Below are positions 10,396 through 20,700 of a stretch of DNA of 64,000 bases, in pieces; the stretch's first letter is position 1; the number at the start of each line of letters is the position of its first letter. The notes beneath the pieces were generated by a model, which saw only the letters and a list, made by a program, of their open reading frames with translations, had not been told where the DNA came from and searched no databases. A program made the translations under genes and the position numbers. The DNA comes from Asparagopsis taxiformis (taxonomy: Eukaryota; Rhodophyta; Florideophyceae; Bonnemaisoniales; Bonnemaisoniaceae). The DNA lies in contig JALQPE010002441.1 in assembly GCA_030407315.1 (NCBI GenBank), positions 1 to 64,000 of the forward strand. The letters run 5' to 3'.

Positions 10396-13300
10396 ATGAC
10401 AAAAGACGATGATGAAAGAATACAACGATTTCAAGGACGCAGCACGGATGATTACAATCTATGGCGTCTACGTGCAGAAATCGCACTGAAAGGGAAAGGC
10501 TATTGGGGGAAACTGAATAAGGAAGAATGCCCCGATGACATCAAAGACAAAGCCACTGCACTGCTCACTGCGTCACTCGGAGATGCACCCTTTAGAGTGT
10601 GCAGTGCCAAATATAATGATCCAATGGCAATGCTCAGCCTATTGGACAAGAGATATGCTTCAGACCGTGCAGCTACACGCATATCTACATTGACAACAGT
10701 ATACTCCAAGCGGTTCTCATCAAATGACAATATGACAACATATATTGATGAATTTGAATCTCTATTCTCACAGCTTGACCGAATGGGAAGCGATGTATCC
10801 ATTCCCGATACGCACAAAGGACCTCTTCTCCTGGCCAGCATGGGGCAGCAGTCCCCCTAGAGCCAACTGTAGCCGCTCTGCGACTCAAGGAGGTAGACGA
10901 ACTTACATGGGACGCAGTTACTGCGGATCTAATACAAGAATGGAAGCGAATCAAGGAGTCTAGTAGCTGTTCCAAACGAGAAAAGCACGACAGACACAAA
11001 ACAGAGCAACTGAAATTCCGCTCACTGCGTGCATCACACTCCATGAAAAGTGCCCGATGTTCCTTCTGCTCGAAAACAGGACACAGGTCAGATACCTGTT
11101 ACTACAATCCAGAATCTGCCAAATTCAGAATATCTCCGGATGCAACCAGGAACATAAAAGGAATCAATGTGACTGACTCGGTGAAAGAAAAGAGCTCTGA
11201 CAAACAGAAAAGGCACAGAATCACTTTTGGAGGCACTGCAGTGATAGAAAACAAATTCACTGCGGCGACATCATCAAAGAAAGACACTGTACAAAATCAC
11301 TCTACACAAATCCTTGACAGTGGAGCTTCTATTACATTGTTCAGGGACCGATACGAAGTTCATGATGATTCATACAAGCGAGGATCACAGAACACTGTAA
11401 CATTAGCAGTTGGAAACAGAGAGTCACACTGTATCGGGGAAGGAACGATACATTGTGGAAGAATTACATTGCCAAACGCTCAACATGTCCATGGGCTTAA
11501 TAACACATTGATATCAGTTGCTCAGTTATGCGACCAAGGGAACATCGTGATATTCACTTCTAAAGAGGCAATTGTACTCAACAGACGAAACTTCACTGTC
11601 TACGAGTCCGATATTATTTCTATTGCAAGTCGAGACAAGAATAACGGCTTGTACACTATGCTGTCGGCGGATGACAGACAAGCATACGCAAATTCTGTCA
11701 TCACAAAGAAAGGCAGCTTGTCATTATGGCACCGACGATTAGTTCATGCAAATGAACGCATGTTGAGACAACTGTCGATTCATGCTAATGGAGTTCCTGA
11801 AATGCGCGGAGAACTAGATGTCTGCCATCCATGTAGACTTGGGAGGGCAACCAAAAAGGCCTTCAAGTCAAAATTGAAAAGTGCAAATCACGCTGGAGAG
11901 ATTGTGCATTCAGATCTAGTAGGGCCACTCCCGAAGAGTCACTGCGGACGAAAGTATTTTGTCACATTTACTGATCAATGCACAAGGTACACCCATGTAA
12001 TTGCATTGAACAGCAAGGGTGAAACTGCAAATGCAAAATGCTTTCAGAATGTATTCCAACAGCTCACACGTTCTCAAATACTTCCCAAACGGGATCGAAA
12101 GGTTGCATACGGATGGAGGCACGGAGTATAGCTGCATTGAATCTACCGAACATACAACGACAACACCGCATACGCCACAACATAATCCATTTTCCGAGCG
12201 CATCAATCGAACCCTTCTGGATCCCACCAGAATAATATTGGAGGAGTCTGGCATGGATGCTAACTGCTGGGAATGGGCACTCGATCACGTCGTATATGTC
12301 AAAAACCGTCTTCCACACTCATTTATTGGCTGTTCCCCATTTGAAAAATTAACCAATAGTGCACCAGAGCTCCATCACCTCCGTGTGTTTGGATGTTCTG
12401 CATTCGTGTATAATCACGAACCAAAATCCAAACTTCACTCGAAAGCTGAACCAGCAGTACTACTGGTATGTGACGACAACGGTGTCTACACTGTGCAATT
12501 GTTGAAATCTGGAAAGATTGTCAACTCGGTGCATGTCACTTTTGATGAAATGACGTTTCCGGGACTCGAAAATATAGAATCAAGTGAAGATGAAGGTGAC
12601 ACAGGCTCATATTCCTCCCAATCGGATACAGATAATGGCAATGAACAGTTCTTTTCTGCTCCATTTGACATTAATACTTCATCAGAGGAAGGAAATGACG
12701 TGATGTCAGACCAAAATATCAGAATTGACGTCGTGGGTGACGCAGCTACAACTGCACGCCCCACAAGAACACGCCGAGCCCCGAAGAGGCTAGCATACTC
12801 GGTAAATCAATACGATGATGACGGTTGCAATTCTCTGATTACAACTCCTATCACAACTTCAGATACTCTTTCGGTGCTGGAGGCAATGCGAGCTACCAAA
12901 AATGAGGTATCATTATGGATGGAAGCCATACAATCCGAATTGGATGATCTAGAAAGAGCTGGAACATGGATTCCGATTGGTCCAAAACAAGAATGCCATG
13001 TTCCAGACAATCAAATCCTCCCGACACACGTAATACTCAAAATTAAGCGTAATCAAGAAGGATTTGCAGCCCGATTCAAGGCTAGAATAGTGGCAGGAGG
13101 TCATCTGCAAGTCTATGGAAGAGATTACGACTCTGTTTATGCTCCAGTGGCCGATTTCAACATCGTACGACTAGTTCTCATACTTTCTTTGCAGAACAAC
13201 TGGCATACAAGACATATTGATGTCACGGCTGCCTTCTTCAATGGTGACATGGATCGGGAAGCCTTCGTGAAGCACCCCCATAATTTGCCAAAGAAACTAC

Positions 13301-14460
13301 GACTTGACATGATATATAGACTCAAGAAGGCACTATATGGGTTGAAACAGGCTCCTTTACAATGGTTTCGCAAACTACGTGACGTACTAGTCCATTCAAT
13401 GTCATATGAGCAGCTATTTTGTGATGGCTCCATTTTCAAGGGTGAAACTACGAGTGGAGGAGTACAGGTACAAATATTGATACTCGTATATGTTGACGGC
13501 ATTCTTTTTGTCTGCGCAGATAATTATTCCTTGAATGAAGCAGTATCACAGTTTTTGAAAGATTTCAAAGGCACTGACGAAGGAAATCTAAGCTGGTACT
13601 TGGGTGTGAATGTTATTCAACAGGATGACCAGTGTTTTCTGTCACAGACATCATATATTGAGCAAATGTTGCGTTACTATAATTTGGAGGAAGTAACGAA
13701 GTATACCACACCAATGGTAAGCAATTTTTACGATGAATTGCAACATAATGTGGAACAGGAGATTATCCAAGATGAAAAGTACCGAAACATGATTGGTTCC
13801 TTACTATACCTCGCCAATAGAACGAGGCCAGACATATCTGCATGTGTTGGCATCTTAGCCCAGTACGTACAGAAGCCAACCAAATACCTCATGAAGGCAG
13901 TCACACGCGTTTTTGGATACTTGCGTGCTACACTCTCATACGGTCTATTGCTTCGAAAGACACAATCCCCTATGCAGAATGTATCATTTCATTCAGATGC
14001 AGGTTTTGCTGGTGACAAACTGTCACGAAAATCCAGGACTGGATGGATCGGACACATCAATAGATCTGCGTTCGCTTCGTCCAGCACAAAACAAGACAAT
14101 GTGTCTATCTCTACGGCAGAGTCAGAGCTAATTGCAATGTCAGAATGTGCACGGAAAATCAGACAATTTCGCCTCTTCCTCAGTGAAATTGGTTTGCTTC
14201 CAATGGATAGTGCTACTCTACTGTGCACTGACAACACTGCTGCTAAATTCTGGGCTGAAAGCTCAAAGGGGCTCCGCAAGACGAAGCATATAGATGTGCG
14301 GCATCAATATATTCGAGAGTGTGTAATCGCTAGAGAAATACAATTGGAACAGGTTGGAAGCACTGAGAACCTGGCAGACGGTTTGACTAAGCCATTGGAT
14401 AGGAAGCTGTTTGAGAAATGGAGAGAGTCCATAGGTGTTGGTTTGACAAGTGACAGTTAA
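10396..14460 (+). pseudogene. Copia A gag-pol polyprotein, frameshifted
   Basis: The start at 10396 (MTKDDDERIQRFQGRS) gives a UBN2-type Copia gag, which stops at 10860 because of a frameshift near 10845. The next frame resumes through a CSFCSKTGHRSDTC zinc knuckle (C-x2-C-x4-H-x4-C, about 11064), protease ILDSGAS (about 11311), and integrase with LWHRRLVH...CHPC and VHSDLVGPLP. A second frameshift near 12075 separates these from integrase LHTDGGTEY and NPFSERINRTL. RT follows with HIDVTAAFFNGD and LVYVDGILF, then RNase H with STAESE and LCTDNTA, ending in TAA at 14460. The second catalytic Asp of the RT YVDD motif is Gly here (about 13496). The polyprotein was therefore once complete, about 1,350 residues, and is now dead in cis. 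Confidence 0.9.
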
Positions 14461-14469
14461 TCAATGACT

Positions 14470-14481
14470 AACCAGGAGGAG
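14470..14481 (+). promoter_or_regulatory. Copia A polypurine tract
   Basis: accaggaggag abuts the 3' LTR (TGTTGG at 14482); it is the expected plus-strand primer site. Confidence 0.75.
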
Positions 14482-14748
14482 TGTTGGATGTAATACTGAC
14501 TACAAGCAGGATTTCAAGCTTGATAATTAGACTGCGGCTTGCAGAACATTATCTTGCTAATATTGGCTTGTAATTCTGCAACTGGTGGTTGACATAGCAT
14601 CGTAACGGATGGCTCTGTATATGTGGCTCCTAATGTGCCTGTGCTATCACCGCCATTCCTTGTGATTAGCACAGAAACCATGACTACAAATAGATGAATA
14701 GATAGCCTCAGTAGAGAGAAAAGAGCATCGAGAAATAAAGATCCATCA
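14482..14748 (+). repeat. Copia A 3' LTR
   Basis: 267 bp, ends CCATCA, followed by the target duplication CATTG at 14749-14753. Confidence 0.92.
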
Positions 14749-15765
14749 CATTGTGCGAGGGATATGCGATGCGACGCAATGCAATGAGGAAAACCGGAGC
14801 GTTTCAGTGTAGGAAGGAACGAGCGAGTTCGGCAGCCTAACCGGCTACCGAGATCAGCTGTATTGCATTGGACAATCACACTGCTGGAGATGGTAAACTA
14901 CCGCATCTGCAATACAGTCCAGAGCGTGTCGGTCGACCAATTTATTGAAATTGGTAAGATGCTGCAGACGACAAACACATCAGATGTGCAGTAAGATTTC
15001 AGTTTACTTCGTACGCTTGCATCAATTATTGATGATCTTGTGAGACGAGTCTCGCAGCACATAGATACTATGCCGCAGGGTACAGTCCAACTGTAATAGT
15101 CGCTTCATTTCTGTCAGGGCGCTAACTCATCGGATGCCGTAAGCACTGCACCTTACACTAGAGAACTTTACACTGACAACATGTCAGACCTGCCCAATAG
15201 CAGTATTTAAGATTGGCCACCGTGATCTCAGTAAACGGCCGACGGTAACGAAGAATCTCCTCGTAACAATTTTGATCCACACGTGCAACACGATTTCAAT
15301 TCATCGCCGATCTCACGCACATCATCCAATCAACATATCACATTTGTGCAACCTGTACAATTTCGACCCGTGCTCCCACCCAGTGCTCTTCCAGTACACG
15401 TGTAACAATAACCGTGTCCACCACCTCTGTCTGTTCTTGTGACGCTAGCCAAAATACCAACCAACCTCCATCTCCACGTTTATCCCCGACATCAGCATTT
15501 ACCGATTTCTCCCTTCACCACGTAGCTTGTACGCGCTCGCAATGAACAGGATCGCAACAAACAGATCCATCGTGATTACATTTCCAGTCGGCTGAGGAGC
15601 AGCCAATGATTTGCAGTTCTACTTCTTCTTCTTCTGTCCGTCACGAACGATTGCCTCGGGTCGCAGAGAAATAACGTTACGCTACATGGTCTCGCCCGAT
15701 AGATTCCATTTTTCTCTACTCTTGCTGTACCTCGATCGGTGTTCTGCATTGCATAGGCGCTCAAT

Positions 15766-16667
15766 TTGACTGACTGGCGTTTCAACAGCCGAGCAAGCAT
15801 TCCGCGGAACGATCCAAGCTCAACAACCCCATTGCATACGTACGCGTATTGGTCTCTGAGACTTTTTGTTTGGCAGCGCACGGCAAATAGTTCTCTGTAC
15901 GAACATTCTGCGCGAGGACAGAGTGAACGGCTCTCGATTGATGACAACGGATTATCTGTGGCGCGATTTATGGTCACGCACCCGCACAATACCACTGATC
16001 GTAGAATGGTTATGCAACAGACTCTAGACTCTTTGGTCATGAGCTACTCGGCCAACGTGGAAACCTCGTTACGAGCTGCGACGCATTTATTGCCAGTGTG
16101 TGAAAGCGATGCCGAAACCCCTCGAGCTCTGGATCAGTGGTTCTTCACCACGGACAAAATATGTTGAAGCTGTTGAAACGCTGGAAAAGTCCAATGAGGT
16201 TCTTGCCGAATTTCTGTTAACGTCGGAACTCTGAGTGATCACAGGCATTCCATAAATTTATGGTCCTTCGCTCACATCCGATGCCAATGAGCTAGCACAA
16301 CTGGTGCCTCGAGAAACGCGTGAATTGCTGCACAGAGTGCTGATGAGTGGGTTTCCAGGCCTTTGAACGGAAGCACAGACTGGTGTGAAAGTGGCAATTG
16401 AGTTGAGTCTGTGCGATCTCGCCTGTTCAATATGCTGACTAATCCTGGGGAAACTGCTGCGTACATTATGGTGAGCGATACTGCAACAGCAACTGCGCTC
16501 TGTACACTGCAACATCAACAGGGTGATGTGTGTGTGATCTCAGAGCTGAGTGTGATTTCAAGAGAAGCTGTTCTAAATTGCTGGTGCTCATGCAAAGGGT
16601 CATTCTCTACAGCTGGAGCGCTGCAGGTTGTAACGAACGGACGAGCGATTCGACAAGTATTACAATA
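15766..16667 (+). pseudogene. Decayed gene of unknown function, duplicate 1
   Basis: Protein-like frames follow each other with frame changes. 15766-16167 ends ETPRALDQWFFTTDKI. A shifted frame reads YVEAVETLEKSNEVLAEFLL. The next reads TSDANELAQLVPRETRELLHRVL(M), and the last (16411-16667) reads FNMLTNPGETAAYIMVSDTA. The breaks are the same in the copy at 33305-34236, so decay (or a short-intron structure) predates the duplication. No family recognised. Confidence 0.4.
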
Positions 16668-17262
16668 GCGTGACTGCGAAACAATCGAACAGTATTTTTC
16701 ATGTCTAGATGTGGGCAGCAGGGTGGGTGGTGGGAGAACATTCGTTGAAGGTGGTGGGGATATCGAGCTGAACCGCTCAACGACACGATCGAGGTTGGTT
16801 GTGAATACAGACGAGGTGAAAAGCGATTGTGCGATCGGCGAGTCGAGGTTATCTGCAGCGCAACACCCGGCTCAGCTGTTGTTGCAAATAATGCGAACTG
16901 AATCGCACCTGAGCAAATACGGTACCTCCTACAATTTGTAGTGTTTGGGCGCAGTTTGTGGTATCACGCGGCCATGGCGGATCGGTCAGAATTTGGAAAT
17001 CGCGGGTGAAACACAGTGTTAGTGTTATGTTTGCAATGTTTTATTTAACAGTTGTGGTTGTGAATGGAGAGGATGTGGGGATTGCATGGCAGTCGTACAG
17101 CTCTGCGGGGGTGCACGCGGGTAGGGTGAGATGGGGTTGCTTGGTAGCGTAGGCGAGAATATTACGTTTCACCGTTCTACTCTGCACCGTCATCATGGAC
17201 TAAATATTATGGTGGAAGTGGAGGAGAGGGCTGGAGCCGTACAGTCTAGCGCATGGAGTCAC

Positions 17263-17270
17263 TATATAAA
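17263..17270 (+). promoter_or_regulatory. TATA box of an orphaned promoter (paralogue of the secreted-protein gene promoter)
   Basis: TATATAAA, identical in context to 34827-34834 upstream of the intact gene at 34953. Here the Copia B array begins 43 bp downstream, so transcription would run into the LTR. Confidence 0.6.
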
Positions 17271-17313
17271 CACTGATCCATCGATCGATCAACCGGCCGA
17301 TTACACGCCACCC

Positions 17314-17745
17314 TATGAATTGTTCAGTTTGATCGACCAATGACTCAAAGACAATTATCAAGACTGTTACATTCACAGAGTGATCCAAATATCATTGTTA
17401 TCCATACAGTTAATATGCCGTTGACCAGTTACCACCCACGGCATTTGAATTCAAATACCTCTTATTGATACATTAGATTAATCTTGGGTAACACTACCTA
17501 TGATATCCCATGATACAGCATTTGCAATTGTGCATTTAGCTACCCACGCACAATAGCATATAAACCCCCTTCTAGTAAACCATGTGTGTGGCATGCAACT
17601 GAGCACAGACTGCCACAGCATCACTTGCCGATCAATCTTCTGTTACTACCGGTTGCACGCCACCCTGCCAACCTGAAAACTCTTGTTACTGCACGTTTAA
17701 CGTAGCAAAAGGGTTCAAGGACTGTTTCAGCATCTCCTTTTCATA
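17314..17745 (+). repeat. Copia B LTR 1
   Basis: 432 bp with non-canonical inverted ends TATGAA...TTCATA instead of TG...CA. It contains TATAAA at 17559-17564 and the 14-bp palindrome ATTTGAATTCAAAT at 17443-17456. Confidence 0.88.
17559..17564 (+). promoter_or_regulatory. Copia B LTR TATA box
   Basis: TATAAA in the context gcatataaacccc, repeated in LTR 2 (22484) and LTR 3 (27409). It is about 190 bp before the polyprotein start. Confidence 0.6.
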
Positions 17746-17758
17746 GTTATGGGCCCAG
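17746..17758 (+). promoter_or_regulatory. Copia B primer-binding site overlapping the start codon
   Basis: GTTATGGGCCCAG immediately follows the LTR. It is the reverse complement of the initiator tRNA-Met anticodon stem-loop (CTGGGCCCATAAC). The ATG at 17749-17751 inside it is the start codon of the 1,487-aa ORF. The same arrangement recurs at 22671-22683 and 27596-27608. Confidence 0.85.
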
Positions 17759-20700
17759 ATACTGCTGATCTGCCCTCGCGTCCGCGTTTTTCATGGGATG
17801 CTAGGTGTGTACCCTGGACTGATGGTAAAGGAAACCAAGAAGAATATGCGAGAGCCGTCAAGATGTGGAGGACGTTCCACAATAAGCTTCCTGACGGACA
17901 TGCTGCAAAGATACTACCGTCGCTACAAGGAATCATGCTCCAATCTCAGCTTTTTGGCCGTGCTAGAGATCTTTGCATGAAAATAAGCTCCGACATCATA
18001 GAAAGTGACGACGGACCTGATGCTATCGTGAATGAAATTCACAAACGGGATGCACTTGCTGTAGTCAGTGAAGTATATAATGACTTCCTCGAGCTGCTCA
18101 ATACCAAAAGAGGTACAAGCGAGTCATTTCTGAACTTTGAGCGCAGGTTTGAAGCCAAAACAAGCAAATTTAATTCAAATGCTACTACTACCAAGCTACC
18201 GGAATCGCTTGTAGCCTTCATGCTGCTTGCTAATTCTGCAGTAGACAGCAACCAGCGCATCTCAGTACTTGCCTCCTCCGCTCCGAGAGACGCAAAGCTC
18301 ACGCCAGCAAGCACCACTGACGACTTCCTCCAAGCCCTTTCCTATGAGTCCATTGCGTCTGTGATCAGACAATGTGACAAGCCAAAAGGACAAGTGTCTG
18401 ATATGTCGATGCATGCTCATGCTACCAGTATGCCGAGACAGAAGAAAAAGCTCAGTCCTCGTGAGCTTGCTGATCTAAAATCGAGAAGCAGATGCCGCAA
18501 ATGCAAGAAAATGGGACACTGGGCGAGTGATCACTCGAAAGAGCATGAAATTACCACAGAGAAACAAACTGCAGCACAAACAAGCAGTTCATCTCCCCAG
18601 CGCAACACTAAGCACTCCTCCCTAACATTCAATATGGCTAGAATCGCCACAGAAGATAACCCATTTCCGTTAGGATACGTTGGCCCGCTTGTGGACAATG
18701 CCGCTCCTTACAGTGGTATTGGGATCGAAGAATTTAGGCTCATTCAGCCGTTGATAGCCCCAAATTGGAATGGGAGCTTTGACCAGCTCCCTGATTCGAT
18801 TTCCGATCGTCCATATTGGCAATATGGATCTGGGCAGCACAGCAGCGATCCGCGGAAAATAATTGGTTCAGTATGCCTTACAGTACGATCTAATGCTGGC
18901 CGTTCTGTTGTGATCAGACACCTTGTCATTGATGGCTCATCACAATGGGTGATTGGCCGTAACATCGTTCGCAAGTGCAACTTGTTATATGATCAGCAAA
19001 ATATATTACAGTTACCGGCTTACACTGATTCTGGAGAACGTGAGTTCATACCACTCATTGATGACGACATGCACTCATACATTGCATATGAAATGTTTGC
19101 ACCGAATGAAATTAAGCTATCGGAGCAAGTGCACAAGTCAATGTACTGTGCAACAGCACAGATACCATTTGATCAAAACTCCGAGCTAAGCTTCCCGAAA
19201 CTAAAGAAAATAGTCGACACAGTTCATCGACACGTGTGCGGTCACGCATCCTTCAGTGATATCAAGACATTACTGGATCGGAATGGAATCTGGAATGCTG
19301 ACACGGAAAAATACCTATCTCACAAGATTGACACGTGTCACAGTTGTCGTCACACTAGCAATCCTACAAGAGCTAGGAAAGTTTCTATCAGTACTATGTG
19401 CCGACAGTTCAATCAACTTGTGTGCATTGATCATTTGTTTTTAGATGACGTGTGCGTATTCCACGCCATGGACTCTGTCTCGCGATACTCTGTGGGATGT
19501 GTTGTGCCGAACACGTCTATGGAACAAGCCGTCACAGCCTTCGATGCTCATTGGGTATCCCAGTTTTGGCCACCCGAGAAAGTATTGTGTGACCCCGGAT
19601 TCAAAGGAGCACATTTTTCTGACTACCTGAATAATTTGAACTCTGAAATTGTCCTCCTTCCCGCACGTCGGCACAATAAGAACACTATCGAGTCGAAACA
19701 CCGTGTTCTAAGAGACATATTCTTGCGCCTCAAGTCCGACAACCCTGATTTCCACACCGCACTGCTCGTTCAACAAACATTTCGCATTTCAAACTCCTTA
19801 TATGGCAATAATCTACTCAGTGCTCAAGAGCTAGCCAAAGGTTATACTGTACCTGTGACCCCAGGAGCGATGGCCATCTCGATCCCGAAAGAACTAGTCG
19901 AAGCACAGCAAAAATTGCAGGCGAAACGAAAATTAACGTTAATATTGAAGTCTAAATCCATAATGGAAACACCTGTGCATGCTGGTGATATGGTTGAAGT
20001 GTTTGTCAAACACAGCAATGAGAAGAGGGGCAAATGGTCAAGTCCAAAGACAGTGCTTAGTTACGATCACAACACTCGTACTGTGGTACTACCAGGCAGA
20101 AATGGAAGAACAATCCAAGCTGCAATTGAGGATATAAGGCCATCCTTATCCGATAATACATTGGCTGTTGCCATACAAGATCTTATGGACGATCTCGACG
20201 ATGAGATAGACAATGAGATTGAATCTGTGACAAATGATACTGGAAAATATCCGTCCAAAAGCAAACATGATGCCAACTTTGATTTGAGCGAAGGACAAGC
20301 AAACGCTCAAGTCGAACCAATAGAAAACACCAACTCAGAAATACAAGGAAAATCAATTGCCGTTGGAGACAAGCTGTCAGTATATTGGCCCGATGACAAA
20401 CAGTACTACTCTGGAACTGTTTCCCGATACTTCTCTCGCAGTGGAAAGCACAAAATACTTTATGACGATGGCCAATCTGAAACACTGGATATGACAAAAG
20501 AAATATGGAAACACGATGATTCTATTGGAGAGACGAATGGACTATCAGCCAATGAGATACAAGTTGTACCCGGAAAAGAGCTAACGAGCCATGAAAAGGA
20601 TGCTACTGATCAATATCATGACCGATTCAAGAGCAAAGAGTTTTTACTCACTGAAGCCCAAGATCTGCCCTCATTCGTCACCCAAAATGCTTACGAAAGA

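Larger units (their letters stand above)
9969..14748 (+). mobile_element. Copia A: full-length, inactive Ty1/Copia retrotransposon
   Basis: It is bounded by 267-bp LTRs (9969-10235 and 14482-14748) starting TGTTGG and ending CCATCA (CCATCC in the 5' copy). The 5-bp target duplication CATTG is present at 9964-9968 and 14749-14753. The paralogous empty site at 32315-32319 has CATTG once, which proves the boundaries. PBS, polypurine tract and a gag-protease-integrase-RT-RNase H order are all present. At least three lesions make it inactive. The LTRs differ at two or three positions, so it is older than Copia B and chromovirus C. Confidence 0.93.
14754..17313. repeat. Segmental duplication, copy 1, right part
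   Basis: Collinear and nearly identical with 32320-34877. Small differences include tgcgaggg against tccgaggg at the left end and a 3-nt indel near 16563. The right end is set by Copia B at 17314; in copy 2 the sequence continues acacttgcccgct into a gene. The copy ends just past a TATA box, so it is a promoter without its coding region. Confidence 0.93.

Noticed and set aside
15576..16040. 154-codon minus ORF, also present at 33142-33606
   Set aside because: Conserved only because the duplication is recent; the plus-strand frame over the same bases looks more protein-like.
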